A DNA stretch of 64,000 nucleotides from Sulfurovum xiamenensis (lineage in GTDB: Bacteria > Campylobacterota > Campylobacteria > Campylobacterales > Sulfurovaceae), in NCBI RefSeq assembly GCF_030347995.1, contig NZ_JAQIBC010000001.1, positions 434,001 to 498,000 on the forward strand, read 5' to 3'. This document shows positions 31,695 through 41,669 of this stretch, piece by piece; positions within the stretch are counted from its first letter, which is position 1; every line of letters starts with the position of its first letter. A program made the position numbers and the translations under genes. Below the pieces are notes generated by a model. The model was not told where the DNA came from and did not search any database. It worked only from the letters and a program-made list of their open reading frames with translations.

Positions 31695-32630
31695 ATGAGA
31701 CACTTTTTAACACTCAAAGATTTTACAAAAGATGAGATCTTGGAGATGATAACATTAGCACAGAAGATAAAAGCACAGACAAAGCAACGTAAGTTCGTTC
31801 CTTACATGGAACACCAGACACTTGGGATGATCTTTGAAAAGAGTTCTACTCGTACGCGTGTAAGCTTTGAGACAGGTATCTACCAACTTGGTGGTGTGGG
31901 ACTATTCCTCTCTGCCAATGACATACAATTAGGGCGTGGTGAACCGATGAAAGATACGGCTCGTGTGATCAGCCGTATGGTCGATATGGTGATGATACGT
32001 ACCTTTGAGCAGTCAAAACTTGAAGAGTTCGCAAATTACTCTAAAGTACCTGTGATCAATGGTCTCACAGACTCTTACCATCCTGTGCAACTCATGACAG
32101 ATTACCTCACAATGATAGAACATGGTAAAGACAAAGATCCTGTGGTCGCCTATGTCGGTGATGGTAACAATATGACACACTCCTGGCTGATGCTTGCAGC
32201 GAAACTTGGTTTTGAACTGAGAGTGGCTACACCTAAAGGGTATGAGTGTGATGAAGGGATCGTCAAAGAGGCACTTGAAATCGCCAAGCAAAGCGGCGCG
32301 AAGATCACTTTTGGTAACGATCCTCAAGAGGCAGTCAAAGATTGTGATGTCGTGACCACAGATACTTGGGTCTCTATGGGACAGGAAGATGAAAAAGAAG
32401 AACGTGTTCGTGTATTCAACGGCTATATGGTAGATGAAACGATGATGTCATTGGCTAAACCTGATGCCATATTCTTACACTGCTTACCTGCATACAGAGG
32501 CTACGAAGTGAGTGAAGAGACCTTTGAGAAACACGAAGAGGTCATCTTTAGTGAAGCTGAGAACAGATTACATGCACAAAAAGGTATTATGGTGTGGTTG
32601 GATGCACATCGTAATGACAGCAACGACTAA
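31695..32630 (+). CDS. argF: Ornithine carbamoyltransferase
   Basis: A 311-residue enzyme that makes citrulline from ornithine and carbamoyl phosphate. The carbamoyl-phosphate site is [18 protein letters not shown], followed by [11 protein letters not shown] and the ornithine-binding [15 protein letters not shown] segment [16 protein letters not shown] at 31695 is preferred to the overlapping GTG at 31692 because GAGGA is 7 bases upstream. The stop TAA is followed at once by the hemN ATG. Confidence 0.96.
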   Translation: MRHFLTLKDFTKDEILEMITLAQKIKAQTKQRKFVPYMEHQTLGMIFEKSSTRTRVSFETGIYQLGGVGLFLSANDIQLGRGEPMKDTARVISRMVDMVMIRTFEQSKLEEFANYSKVPVINGLTDSYHPVQLMTDYLTMIEHGKDKDPVVAYVGDGNNMTHSWLMLAAKLGFELRVATPKGYECDEGIVKEALEIAKQSGAKITFGNDPQEAVKDCDVVTTDTWVSMGQEDEKEERVRVFNGYMVDETMMSLAKPDAIFLHCLPAYRGYEVSEETFEKHEEVIFSEAENRLHAQKGIMVWLDAHRNDSND

Positions 32631-33998
32631 ATGAGTACTATAGATTTCGAAAAGTTCAGTAAATACTCCAAGCCGGGTCCGAGATATACCTCTTACCCTA
32701 CAGCCTTGGAGTTCAATGAGAACTTTACCTATGATCAATATATTCACTACCTGGAAAATGCAAAGGAGAAACTCTCCTTGTATGTACATCTACCCTTCTG
32801 TAGATCCGCATGTTATTTTTGTGGATGCAATGTTGTGTTCACTTCCAAAGAGAAAAAACTCTCTACGTACATTGAGTACCTGAAAAAAGAAGTAGATCTT
32901 TTGGCTCAGCATATCGATACCTCTCGTGAAGTGATACAATTTCACTTTGGCGGAGGTACACCGACGTACTACAAAGCCTTTGAACTCGATGAGATCGTGA
33001 CCTATATCAAATCAAAATTTCCCAACTGGAGTCAAGAGGCTGAGATCAGCTGCGAGATAGACCCCCGTTTTTTTAACGAAGATCAAATGAAAGTCTTTCA
33101 GAAACATGGCTTTAACCGTATCAGCTTTGGTGTACAAGACCTGGATGAGAAAGTGCAAAAAGAGATCCATCGTATACAACCTTTGGAACTCACGCAAAAA
33201 GCAGTAGAGCTTGCCAGAAAGTATGGTATAAAATCTATCAATACTGACTTCATCTATGGATTACCTTACCAGACTCTGGAAACTTTCAAAAAGACCCTTG
33301 AACTCTCCACACAGCTCAATCCAGATAGAGTGGCAGTCTTTAACTATGCTCATGTACCTTGGCTCATGAAAACACAGCGCAAGTTTGATGAAACAACACT
33401 GCCGACACCGGACGTAAAATTGCAGATCTTCCAATACACTATTGACTTTTTTGAAAGTAATGGATATAAAATGGTAGGTATGGACCATTTTGCCAAACCT
33501 GAAGATGAACTTTTTGGGGCTATCGAAAAAGGTGAACTTCACCGAAACTTCCAAGGCTATACGACAAAAGGCGGCGCGAACCTAGTGGGTATCGGTCTTA
33601 CCAGTATTGGTGAAGGTGAACGTTATTATGCGCAGAACACTAAAGATATGAAAGTCTATGAGGCTGCACTAGATGCAGGAAAACTGCCCTTTGAGCGAGG
33701 GGTAAAACTAAGTGATGACGACTACCTTCGTAAAGCAGTGATCATGGAGCTTATGGCTAACTTTTCCATAGATATGAAAAGGGTGGAAAATGAGCATCAC
33801 ATAGACTTTAAAACATACTTTGCCGATGCCTTGGAAGCCTTGCAAGAGTTTGTAGAAGCAGACCTAGTCACTATAACTGAGGATAAGATCACCGTAAGTA
33901 CTACGGGTACACTGCTTATACGAAATATAGCGATGCCATTTGATGCCTATATGAAAAAGTATGCCCAAAGCAAGAAAAGTTTTTCAAAAACGGTATAA
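32631..33998 (+). CDS. hemN: Oxygen-independent coproporphyrinogen III dehydrogenase
   Basis: A 455-residue radical-SAM enzyme of haem synthesis. The cluster motif CRSACYFCGCN is at about residue 58, followed by the SAM-binding HFGGGTPTY, CEIDPRFF and the GVQDLDEKVQKEIHR segment, with HemN-type YNYAHVPWLMKTQR and a C-terminal HemN domain. It abuts argF (TAAATG) with no separate ribosome site, so translation is coupled. Oxygen-independent haem synthesis suits a microaerobic or anaerobic life. Confidence 0.95.
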   Translation: MSTIDFEKFSKYSKPGPRYTSYPTALEFNENFTYDQYIHYLENAKEKLSLYVHLPFCRSACYFCGCNVVFTSKEKKLSTYIEYLKKEVDLLAQHIDTSREVIQFHFGGGTPTYYKAFELDEIVTYIKSKFPNWSQEAEISCEIDPRFFNEDQMKVFQKHGFNRISFGVQDLDEKVQKEIHRIQPLELTQKAVELARKYGIKSINTDFIYGLPYQTLETFKKTLELSTQLNPDRVAVFNYAHVPWLMKTQRKFDETTLPTPDVKLQIFQYTIDFFESNGYKMVGMDHFAKPEDELFGAIEKGELHRNFQGYTTKGGANLVGIGLTSIGEGERYYAQNTKDMKVYEAALDAGKLPFERGVKLSDDDYLRKAVIMELMANFSIDMKRVENEHHIDFKTYFADALEALQEFVEADLVTITEDKITVSTTGTLLIRNIAMPFDAYMKKYAQSKKSFSKTV

Positions 33999-34115
33999 TA
34001 CCCCATAAATAATGTCGACCTGACACCCTTAAAAGCGAAACGATTCGAGAAGGTCAACGATTTTTTCCTACTTTTTCTAAAAAAGTAGATAACAAAACCT
34101 TGAACAAGAGGAATT

Positions 34116-35420
34116 ATGAGTAAACAATTAGAAGAGATTTTCAACTTTACCGATACCAGTGAAGCCTGTATCAAATGCGGTAAATGTATCCCCGTATGTA
34201 CCATTCACCAGGTCAACCCGGATGAGACGACTTCTCCACGTGGGTTCATTGACCTTTTAGGTGCCTATCAGCAAGGACATTTGGAATTAGATAAAAATGC
34301 AAAAGATATCTTTGAAAGCTGCTTTTTATGTACCAACTGTGTCGATGTCTGTCCTAACTCATTGGCAACGGATATGGTCATTGAAGAAGTGCGTGCAGAT
34401 ATTGCTGACAAATTTGGTATTGCATGGTTCAAACGTGCATTTTTCTTCTTGCTTCGCCACCGAAAGATCATGGACCTGATGATGAAACTTGGATTCATGT
34501 TCAAAACCTGTGCCTTATCTGTGGATGAAAAAGGCAGAGGGCTTAGAGCAAGGTTTTCTCTTCCAATGGTAAAAAAGGGAAGACTGCTTCCATCCATGGC
34601 AAAAACAAGCTTTTTAAACAGCCATCCTGAAGAGATACCAGCACCCGTGCAAGAGAAGAAAAACCCTCGTGTCGCCATCTTCATCGGATGTCTTGCCAAC
34701 TATAACTATACCGATATCGGTGAGAGCTTGGTAAAGATACTGGCCAAACTGAACATCGATGTCTTCATCCCTAAAAAACAGCTCTGTTGCGGTGCACCTG
34801 CTTACTTTACCGGAGATGTGAATTCTGTAGAGTTTATGACCAAAAAGAATATCGAATACTTTGAAGGTTTTATGGATGAATGTGATGCCATGTTGATCCC
34901 TGAAGCAACCTGTTCAGCCATGGTAAAGCATGATTGGCAGGTCTTCTTTGAAAATCACGATATGCCTGAATGGAAAGAACGTGCACAAAAAGTAGCTGAG
35001 AAGATCCATATGGCCACTGCATGGCTCTATAACAATACCGATCTAGTCAAGCTACTGGAAGAAAAAGGTAAAAAGTTTGATGATGTCGTCACGTACCATG
35101 ACCCATGCCATGCAAGGAAAGTACAGGGTATCTGGCAAGAACCGCGTAATCTACTTGCGCAAAACTATCCGATGCAAGAGATGAGCGATCCAAACCGCTG
35201 TTGTGGGTTTGGCGGTGTCACCATGCAAACCGAGAAGTTCCATCTCGCAGAAGCGGCTGGAAAACCTAAAGCAGCCATGATCAAAGATACAAATGCCAAG
35301 TATGTCAGTGCAGAATGCTCTGCCTGTAGAGTACAGCTCAGTGAAGCGATGAACAATGCCGATGTGGAGACGATCTTTAAAAATCCTTTAGAGCTTATAG
35401 CTGAGGCACTTAAGGATTGA
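34116..35420 (+). CDS. GlcF/HdrD-like iron-sulphur oxidoreductase with two CCG domains
   Basis: A 434-residue cytosolic protein with two 4Fe-4S motifs (CIKCGKCIPVC at about 19-29 and CFLCTNCVDVC) and two CCG cysteine-rich domains (CCGAPAYFTGD in the middle, CHARKVQG and CCGFGG near the end), the layout of the GlcF subunit of glycolate oxidase and of HdrD-type electron carriers. A glcD-like gene is in the window but 19 kb away (54946-56334), so partnership is possible but not shown. The gene stands alone, with ATG after GAGGAATT. Confidence 0.87.
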   Translation: MSKQLEEIFNFTDTSEACIKCGKCIPVCTIHQVNPDETTSPRGFIDLLGAYQQGHLELDKNAKDIFESCFLCTNCVDVCPNSLATDMVIEEVRADIADKFGIAWFKRAFFFLLRHRKIMDLMMKLGFMFKTCALSVDEKGRGLRARFSLPMVKKGRLLPSMAKTSFLNSHPEEIPAPVQEKKNPRVAIFIGCLANYNYTDIGESLVKILAKLNIDVFIPKKQLCCGAPAYFTGDVNSVEFMTKKNIEYFEGFMDECDAMLIPEATCSAMVKHDWQVFFENHDMPEWKERAQKVAEKIHMATAWLYNNTDLVKLLEEKGKKFDDVVTYHDPCHARKVQGIWQEPRNLLAQNYPMQEMSDPNRCCGFGGVTMQTEKFHLAEAAGKPKAAMIKDTNAKYVSAECSACRVQLSEAMNNADVETIFKNPLELIAEALKD

Positions 35421-35470
35421 ACCCTCTGAAAAACCCATTATGAGTGCGCAGGCTGTTAAGAGGGTTCAAT
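35416..35470. terminator. Perfect 12-bp inverted repeat joining two convergent genes
   Basis: ATTGAACCCTCT (35416-35427) and AGAGGGTTCAAT (35459-35470) are perfect complements. The left arm includes the stop codon of the Fe-S gene and the right arm touches the stop of the histidine kinase gene. The loop is 31 bases and there is no T-run. It is probably a bidirectional 3'-end structure. Confidence 0.5.
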
Positions 35471-36714
35471 TAACCAAAACGGCAGGCATCCCCTGCCTTG
35501 ATCACAAAGATATTGTATCCATCAACATACTTATAGTCCAATCCACACCCTAATTTTTCCAAGATATTATGCACAATATAGAGTCCCAGACCAAAACCTG
35601 AACTTCTTTTTTCTTCTTGGGAAAAAGGCTCTACATAATAAGAGAGCGGATGCTGCAGCTTCTCACCTTTAGAGCTTATCTCTAAACCGTCCCCTACGGT
35701 TTTGAGTGTGACATGTTTGTCTTTACTGTATTTTATACCATTGTCCAATAGATTTTTAATGGCTAAAGCAAGGAGTTTGATATCTGTGGCTAAAGCAACA
35801 TTTTTCACATCTACCGTCACATTATCTTTCGCCATCATCAAAAGTTCTTGACTTCTACGTATTACTTCATCAAGCATCACATACTCAAAAGTAGGTTCGA
35901 AGCTTTGCGTGGTCACTCTCTCTATCTCTGCAAGCTCTGAGATCAGTTCATTCATCCGTTCAAAGGCACGTACAAGTATCTTCTTACTTGCTTCATCTTC
36001 CATCATTTCAACTACGATGCGCCCTTTGGTAATAGGTGTTTTAAGCTCATGCATCACATTACGCATAAAAAGGTTTTTAGAGGTACTCAGAGCATTGATA
36101 TGCACAATAGCATCATCAAAACTTTTTGCGATCTTACCTATCTCATCATCATAGAGATAGGTAATCCGTGTCTGCATATCACCCTGTGCAAATCTTTGTA
36201 TCTGTTTATGTAATTTTTTTAAAGGATAGAGCTTTCTTAAAACCGCCAGATAGAGTATAAGAAGCACCGCAATAAGAAACACACCCAAAGCCACAGCGAT
36301 CTCGAAATAATAATTCTCTGCCCTGTCATCTTCCAACAAAAGATTATGCTGCATGCGTTGTACATAGATATAATGCTCATCTTCTATTCTGAATACCCTT
36401 ACTTGTCCAAGTGAGGAACCTCCGGTAAACACTGTTTCACCCTCTGTCTCTATCTGTTTTTTGATCTTTGTGGCCTTCTTCTCAGAAAGTGGCTTTACAC
36501 GTAGGTCTTTATAGAGTGCATCCAAGTCTTCTTTTCCCGGATTAAGCTGTAGTTTTGAGAGAAAGGTAATGGAGATAAGTTGATAACGTTTATACTCTTC
36601 GATCTTATGCCGGTCTTTATCCCAGGAGAGAAAAAGTAAAAATGTGGCGATCAAGATCAAAATTGCTACAGAGAAGAGAATATGTATAAAGGTTGTTACA
36701 GATAAATTTCTCAT
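35470..36714 (-). CDS. Sensor histidine kinase
   Basis: A 414-residue inner-membrane kinase: a membrane segment at about 10-30, a periplasmic sensor of about 105 residues, a second segment at about 139-159 (ALGVFLIAVLLILYLAVL), a HAMP-like linker, the H-box with His222 in NVMHELKTPI, and a short ATPase domain with a G-box SSGFGLGLYIVHNI. The start overlaps the response regulator stop as ATGA. Its layout resembles the ArsS/CprS-type kinases of this phylum; the signal is unknown. Confidence 0.9.
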   Translation of the reverse strand: MRNLSVTTFIHILFSVAILILIATFLLFLSWDKDRHKIEEYKRYQLISITFLSKLQLNPGKEDLDALYKDLRVKPLSEKKATKIKKQIETEGETVFTGGSSLGQVRVFRIEDEHYIYVQRMQHNLLLEDDRAENYYFEIAVALGVFLIAVLLILYLAVLRKLYPLKKLHKQIQRFAQGDMQTRITYLYDDEIGKIAKSFDDAIVHINALSTSKNLFMRNVMHELKTPITKGRIVVEMMEDEASKKILVRAFERMNELISELAEIERVTTQSFEPTFEYVMLDEVIRRSQELLMMAKDNVTVDVKNVALATDIKLLALAIKNLLDNGIKYSKDKHVTLKTVGDGLEISSKGEKLQHPLSYYVEPFSQEEKRSSGFGLGLYIVHNILEKLGCGLDYKYVDGYNIFVIKAGDACRFG

Positions 36715-37391
36715 ACTCTGTCAGTTAAAAGGTATCCTACACCACGGATCGGTTTAATGTAGATGTTGTCAGGATCGATCTTTGCGATCTTCTGTCTTAT
36801 TCGTGAAATGATCACATCGATATTTTTAATAGAACTTTCATCATCAATATGCTCACTTTCATATAAAAGCTGTTCTCTTGAGACAGAACCATTTTTATGC
36901 TGCAGGAGCATGCCTAAGATATCATACTCTGCAGCAGTGAGTTCCAAGGACTTACCTTTGAACCGGATCTCTCTGGCATTAGGATCAGCAACAAAAAGTG
37001 CCTCTCTTTCCTGCACTTTCTCATCCACACTGTGTGTACGTCTCAAGATCGTTTTGATACGTGTCACCAGTTCTCTAGGATCATAGGGTTTTGGCATATA
37101 GTCATCTGCCCCGCGTTCCATACCGATCACTTTATCGGTGATATCATCTCTCGCCGAAGAGATAATAATCGGGATGTTACTTAGTTCACGTATCTTAGGG
37201 ATCACTTCCAACCCATCCATACCCGGCAACGTCAGGTCCAAAATGATCAGGTCAAATTCATGCTGGGTTAAAAGTGACAGTCCTATATAAGGGTCTTCAG
37301 CACCTATGACTTCCATATCATATTTTGTAAGATAGTTTGTTAAGATGAGTGCTAATTCCGGATCATCTTCTATAATAAGTATTTTTATAAT
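36711..37391 (-). CDS. OmpR-family response regulator, apparent AUU start
   Basis: A 226-residue regulator: receiver domain with the acidic pair in ILIIEDD, phospho-acceptor Asp52 in DLIILDLTLPGMDG, ISSARDD, and Lys in MPKPYDP; then a winged-helix DNA-binding domain (ELTAAEYDILGMLL to IKPIRGVGYLL). The first ATG (37316) would delete the first 25 residues, including the acidic pair and strand 1. In the same frame, after a TAG stop, the only start with a ribosome site is ATT at 37389-37391, 7 bases after AAGGA, giving (M)IKILIIEDDPELA. A G-to-T change or sequencing error in an original ATG is the alternative. Confidence 0.85.
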   Translation of the reverse strand: MIKILIIEDDPELALILTNYLTKYDMEVIGAEDPYIGLSLLTQHEFDLIILDLTLPGMDGLEVIPKIRELSNIPIIISSARDDITDKVIGMERGADDYMPKPYDPRELVTRIKTILRRTHSVDEKVQEREALFVADPNAREIRFKGKSLELTAAEYDILGMLLQHKNGSVSREQLLYESEHIDDESSIKNIDVIISRIRQKIAKIDPDNIYIKPIRGVGYLLTDRV

Positions 37392-37410
37392 GATGTCTTC
37401 CTTCTATAAC

Positions 37411-38454
37411 TTAAGTGATGAGTTTACTTTGTTCTTTATGATTATAATCTATATATACTTTAGTAATCGCTATCAAAAATGATGTAATCGCTGGCCCCAA
37501 TATCATCCCCCAAAAGCCGTAGGTACTCATTCCTGCAATAATAGAGAAAAAGATAACGATCTCATTGATCTCAATCGTACTTTTTAGAAGATCCTCTTTG
37601 ATCACTTTGATAATCACAGGTTTGATGAATGTATCTGCAATAATCGAAATAACCACAATAGAATACCCCGCAATAAAAATAGCCGTGTTTGCATCCATAT
37701 TTGACCAAGAGTACAATGTCACGGGTATCCAGACTACCGCCCCTCCGATGACAGGTATCAACGATGCAAAACCATAAATAACCCCCAAAAGCAACCCGTT
37801 AAACCCAAAGTAACTCATCATGATCCCAAAGAGAAAACCTTCAAAAATGGCTGTCACGATAATAGAATAAAAAACCACTTCCATCGTAGAGGAAACCTCA
37901 TGTATCATCTTGGCACTTTTCATCCTGCTCACAGGCATCAGTGCGCGTATCAGATCAAAAAAGCCTTCCCCATAGAAATTAAATATGAAATAAAAGATAA
38001 GTACAAGAATCATGTTCTTCACAAATCCAAGACCGGCACTCCCAGCTGTGGTCATGTAAGATGTTGACTCTTGGATATACCCGGCGATCCTTTCATCACT
38101 CAAACCTATCTGACTCCACTCCTTGAGATAAGGTATCTTTTGTGTAAAGGTTTGAACGACCGAGGTAACCTCATTAATGGTTTCAACATCAAGTTTGGCG
38201 ATATACCCTACCCCTGTGGTGGCCATATAGACAATAGGAGCAAAAAGTATCAATATCAAAAGCAAAGAAGTAAAAATAGCACTCAACTTTCTGGAATTAA
38301 AATACTTGATCAACTTTTTTGTCAGGTTATAGGTTGCCATAGTCAGTAACATCGCCACCACAATAGAGAGTAAAAATGGTTTGTAGATACTATAGGCACC
38401 CATCAGTGAAAGTACAAAAAGTATGGTGATCGTGATACTTTTATTCGTTATCAA
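37411..38454 (-). CDS. AI-2E family transporter-like membrane protein
   Basis: A 347-residue polytopic membrane protein of the AI-2E/PerM family, with about seven or eight hydrophobic segments, the [13 protein letters not shown] cytoplasmic region and the conserved [25 protein letters not shown] block near residue 220. Substrates in this family vary and are uncertain. The start is TTG at 38454, overlapping ruvB by 14 bases and preceded by AAGGACGGA; the next good start lies further inside. Confidence 0.83.
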   Translation of the reverse strand: MITNKSITITILFVLSLMGAYSIYKPFLLSIVVAMLLTMATYNLTKKLIKYFNSRKLSAIFTSLLLILILFAPIVYMATTGVGYIAKLDVETINEVTSVVQTFTQKIPYLKEWSQIGLSDERIAGYIQESTSYMTTAGSAGLGFVKNMILVLIFYFIFNFYGEGFFDLIRALMPVSRMKSAKMIHEVSSTMEVVFYSIIVTAIFEGFLFGIMMSYFGFNGLLLGVIYGFASLIPVIGGAVVWIPVTLYSWSNMDANTAIFIAGYSIVVISIIADTFIKPVIIKVIKEDLLKSTIEINEIVIFFSIIAGMSTYGFWGMILGPAITSFLIAITKVYIDYNHKEQSKLIT

Positions 38455-39454
38455 AAAGTCCGTCCTTCACTCCACCAAGCTTAAAATGTTCATAACTCTT
38501 TTGTGTAGCAATACGGCCACGTGCGGTTCTCTCTATATATCCATTGGCTATCAGGTAAGGTTCCAAAACATCTTCGATAGTACCTTCGTCTTCACTTAGT
38601 GCAGCACCTATGGTACTGAGTCCCATAGGTTTGTTTTTCGCAGAGACCAGCAATTCCAAAAGTTGTATATCTTGTTCATCAAATCCTAAATTATTGACAC
38701 CCAGTTCATCTAAAGCATATTGGGCTCTTTGCAATGTCACTTCTTCTTCATTGGCCACTTCGGAGAAGTCTCTTACGCGTTTAAGCAAACGAAGTGCGAT
38801 ACGCGGTGTGCCCCTGCTTCTACGTGCTATCTCCGTTGCCGCATGTATTTGCGCCGGCTTGTCCAATTTCTGGGCAGCTTGTGCAACAATCTGTGCTAAT
38901 TCACCAGGTGTATAAAACTGCATACGGAAATGCATGCCAAAACGCTCTCTAAGAGGATTAGAAAGCATCCCTGCCCTTGTCGTTGCCCCGATCAGTGTAA
39001 AGCGCGGCAGGTCTATCTTTACTGTTTGTGCAGCAGGTCCAGAACCTATGATGATATCTAAACGGAAATCTTCCATAGCCGGGTAGAGTATCTCTTCTAT
39101 CGCCGGAGACATACGATGGATCTCATCGATAAACAGAATGTCACCCTCTTCGATATTGGTAAGCAGTGCCGCTAAGTCTCCCGCTTTTTCGATCATCGGT
39201 GCAGCGGTCGTTTTTATATTGGCTCCCATCTCTGTAGAGATAATATTTGCAATGGTAGTCTTCCCTAAGCCTGGAGGTCCAAAAAAAAGAATGTGGTCTA
39301 ATGCCTCTTCTCTTTTTTTACTTGCTTCTATAAAAACTTTCAGATTCTTTTTGATCTTCTCTTGACCGATATACTCATCCCATGAACTAGGACGAAGTGT
39401 TGCTTCATAAGAGACCTCTTCATCAAAACGTTCTATTTCAACCATACGTTCCAT
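38441..39454 (-). CDS. ruvB: Holliday junction branch migration ATPase RuvB
   Basis: A 337-residue AAA+ motor of the RuvABC complex. Features are the N-terminal [19 protein letters not shown], Walker [14 protein letters not shown], Walker [12 protein letters not shown], sensor ATTRAG, the RFGMHF arginine-finger region and a C-terminal winged helix ending [13 protein letters not shown]. It lies 3 bases after the small BON-like gene and overlaps the AI-2E gene. ruvA and ruvC are not in the window. Confidence 0.97.
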   Translation of the reverse strand: MERMVEIERFDEEVSYEATLRPSSWDEYIGQEKIKKNLKVFIEASKKREEALDHILFFGPPGLGKTTIANIISTEMGANIKTTAAPMIEKAGDLAALLTNIEEGDILFIDEIHRMSPAIEEILYPAMEDFRLDIIIGSGPAAQTVKIDLPRFTLIGATTRAGMLSNPLRERFGMHFRMQFYTPGELAQIVAQAAQKLDKPAQIHAATEIARRSRGTPRIALRLLKRVRDFSEVANEEEVTLQRAQYALDELGVNNLGFDEQDIQLLELLVSAKNKPMGLSTIGAALSEDEGTIEDVLEPYLIANGYIERTARGRIATQKSYEHFKLGGVKDGLFDNE

Positions 39455-39457
39455 CTG

Positions 39458-39751
39458 TTACTCTACCACCAATCGATTGACTACTATGCCTGAACCTTCA
39501 ACGGAACGTGCGACCGAACCTGCCAAAAATTTCTGCTTTTGCGTATGCACGGTACCCCATAAAATGTTTTTATCGTTTTGTGTATCCACTTTAATATCCA
39601 TATCACGTAATGCCTGCGTTGTAAGCAGTTTATCGTGTATATCAGAAGCAGAACCTGCTCTTGCTACCGGACTCTGTACCGATCTGTTGTCACTGCAGCC
39701 ATCTAAATATAACCCTGTAGCCATTCCCATAGCAAGTAAACCTTTAGTCAT
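39458..39751 (-). CDS. Small BON-domain-like envelope protein
   Basis: A 97-residue protein starting MTKGLLAMGMATGLYLDGC, a hydrophobic export segment with Cys19 that may be lipidated (LDGC is an unusual lipobox). The rest resembles one BON fold: a helix (DIHDKLLTTQAL), then NILWGTVHTQKQKFLAGSVARSVEG and IVVNRLVV. BON proteins bind membranes or other envelope parts. ATG at 39749-39751 follows CAGGGAAAA, 11 bases beyond the panB stop. Confidence 0.75.
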   Translation of the reverse strand: MTKGLLAMGMATGLYLDGCSDNRSVQSPVARAGSASDIHDKLLTTQALRDMDIKVDTQNDKNILWGTVHTQKQKFLAGSVARSVEGSGIVVNRLVVE

Positions 39752-39762
39752 TTTTCCCTGTC

Positions 39763-40575
39763 TCAATAGGTATATTCATCACTAGGAAATTCTCTGGCTT
39801 TGACCTCATTACGATAGGCCTCAAGCCCTTCACGTACCTGTTTTGCTCCATCAAAATACTGCTTGACAAACTTCGGTTTAAAAGCTTCAAAGAATCCGAA
39901 CATATCACTCCAAACAAGCACCTGTCCATCTGTGGCATTCCCTGCCCCTATACCGATGGTCGGGACAGAGACCGCTTCGGTGATCACTTTTGCCGCTTCT
40001 GCTTTCACCCCTTCCACTACGATGGCAAATGCACCGGCTGCTTCGATTGCCTTGGCATCTTCAATCAGTTTATCAATGTCAGCCTGGTCTTTTCCACGTA
40101 TTTTATAGCCACCCTCACTGCGTATGAACTGTGGCATGAGTCCTATGTGTCCAAGTACAGCAATGGAGTTTTGTGTCAATGCCTCAATGATATGCGCTCT
40201 CTCTTTACCGCCCTCTATCTTGACCGCTTGTGCGTTGGTCTCCTGATACACTCTTGTTGCATTTTTGACTGCAACTTCAGGTGATGTGTACGTACCAAAA
40301 GGCATATCCATGACGATCACAGGTAACGTTGCGCCATTGCAAACCGCTTGTGTATGATAGATCATCTGATCCATGGTTGCAGACAGTGTATCTTCTTTTC
40401 CCAGAAAACTCATATTAAGACTGTCGCCGACAAGTATCATCTCTACTTCACCATCAAAAATCTGTGCAAACAATGCATCATACGCTGTCACCATAGTAAT
40501 AGGTTCAACGCCTTTCATCTTTCCAATGGCCGGTAAAGTGACTTTTTTGTCTATTTTTGGGGTATGAATACTCAT
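39763..40575 (-). CDS. panB: 3-methyl-2-oxobutanoate hydroxymethyltransferase
   Basis: A 270-residue enzyme that makes ketopantoate from ketoisovalerate for pantothenate and CoA. Seen are MVTAYDALFAQIFD, MILVGDSLNMSFLGKEDTL, MDMPFGTY, VKIEGGKERAHII, HIGLMPQ and GIGAGNATDGQVLVW. It leads the minus-strand run panB-BON-ruvB-AI-2E-response regulator-kinase; the genes overlap or nearly touch. Confidence 0.96.
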   Translation of the reverse strand: MSIHTPKIDKKVTLPAIGKMKGVEPITMVTAYDALFAQIFDGEVEMILVGDSLNMSFLGKEDTLSATMDQMIYHTQAVCNGATLPVIVMDMPFGTYTSPEVAVKNATRVYQETNAQAVKIEGGKERAHIIEALTQNSIAVLGHIGLMPQFIRSEGGYKIRGKDQADIDKLIEDAKAIEAAGAFAIVVEGVKAEAAKVITEAVSVPTIGIGAGNATDGQVLVWSDMFGFFEAFKPKFVKQYFDGAKQVREGLEAYRNEVKAREFPSDEYTY

Positions 40576-40743
40576 AGTCTTCCTACATAGTTAAGTATTT
40601 CCTACACGTCCTTGCTTTGCTTAGAGCGCTTCGGTTTAGACACTCAAGAGAAGAAACTCTCCTTCTTATCTCATTTGTCTCATTTTATCTAAAAAATGTA
40701 TAATAACAAAAATATATTACATATTGTCATAAAAGAGTTCACA

Positions 40744-41484
40744 TTGAAAAATTTAGTTGCCTATATTACCACCGGTTTTCCTTCATTGGAATTTACTGTA
40801 GATGCCGCTTTGGCTTTGGCAGAAGCAGGTGTAGATACCCTTGAACTGGGCATGCCTTTTTCAGACCCTGTAGCCGATGGTCCTGTCATTGAAAAAGCCA
40901 ACCTGAAAGCCTTGGAAAACGGTTTTAAACTTGACCATCTGTTTGAAGTGTCTGCGAAGATAACGCCCCATATAGATACATTATGGATGGGATACTTCAA
41001 CCCTTTTTACCACAAAGGACTAGAGACTTTCATCACTGAAGCAAACAAAGCCGGTGTGAACGGTTTCATCATTCCAGACCTTCCTTTAGAAGAAGCAAAA
41101 CCTTATAAACCGGCCATAGAAGCCGCGGGTTTGACCCTGATAGATTTCATTGCGCCTACAGACTCCAAAGCACGGATAGAGCAGATTGTGACGGATGCAA
41201 AAAAATTCATCTACCTAGTGGCATATGCAGGTATTACAGGTTCTGGACAGAGTGAAGATCTGCAGCCGATCATCACAGATATCAAAGCATTTACAGATAC
41301 ACCGGTCTATGTAGGATTCGGAGTAGATGAAAACACTGCCAAAGATAAAGCCAAAGGTGTAGATGGGGTGATCGTTGGTTCTGCTTTTGTCAAAGTGCTT
41401 TTAGATGAACATTTGAGTGATAGCCAAAAGATCACAAAGATCTCTGCTATTGCAAAAGAGATCAAAGAAAAAATAAACAGCTAA
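40744..41484 (+). CDS. trpA: Tryptophan synthase alpha chain
   Basis: A 246-residue TIM-barrel enzyme that splits indole-3-glycerol phosphate. Motifs: LELGMPFSDPVADGPVIEKANLKAL (with the catalytic Glu and Asp region), GVNGFIIPDLPLEEA, and GITGSGQ. The start chosen is TTG at 40744, with AAAAGAG 6 bases upstream and the usual KNLVAYITTGFP N-terminus; the ATG at 40696 would add 16 unusual residues. It is shorter than E. coli TrpA (268). trpB is not in the window. Confidence 0.93.
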   Translation: MKNLVAYITTGFPSLEFTVDAALALAEAGVDTLELGMPFSDPVADGPVIEKANLKALENGFKLDHLFEVSAKITPHIDTLWMGYFNPFYHKGLETFITEANKAGVNGFIIPDLPLEEAKPYKPAIEAAGLTLIDFIAPTDSKARIEQIVTDAKKFIYLVAYAGITGSGQSEDLQPIITDIKAFTDTPVYVGFGVDENTAKDKAKGVDGVIVGSAFVKVLLDEHLSDSQKITKISAIAKEIKEKINS

Positions 41485-41496
41485 AAGGAGCATATG

Positions 41497-41598
41497 ATGG
41501 ATCCAGGTATAAAAATCGGTATTATTCTGTTAGTTGCATCGATTATTATCGTGGGTGGCGGATATTACTATATGACCAAAAAGCTCCCCAAAGAGTAA
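41497..41598 (+). CDS. 33-residue single-span membrane peptide
   Basis: A short gene between trpA and lgt with a strong AAAAGGAG ribosome site 6 bases before ATG 41497 (an ATG at 41494 is also in frame). The peptide has one membrane span (IGIILLVASIIIVGGGYYY) and a basic tail MTKKLPKE, suggesting an N-out, C-in topology. It starts 12 bases after trpA. I know no family; it could be a small membrane regulator. Confidence 0.68.
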   Translation: MDPGIKIGIILLVASIIIVGGGYYYMTKKLPKE

Positions 41599-41669
41599 TT
41601 ATTCAACCATAAAAGTGTATTAAATAATTTCGAGTATAATACTCTGAATTACAGAAAGGGTTATACTCT

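Noticed and set aside
37316..37391. Response regulator truncated at its first ATG
   Set aside because: The upstream in-frame codons encode a perfect receiver strand 1 and acidic pair, with a ribosome site before ATT, so the domain is complete.
40576..40743. Small gene or RNA between panB and trpA
   Set aside because: The 168 bases hold only short palindromic bits and an upstream in-frame extension of trpA; nothing else is supported.
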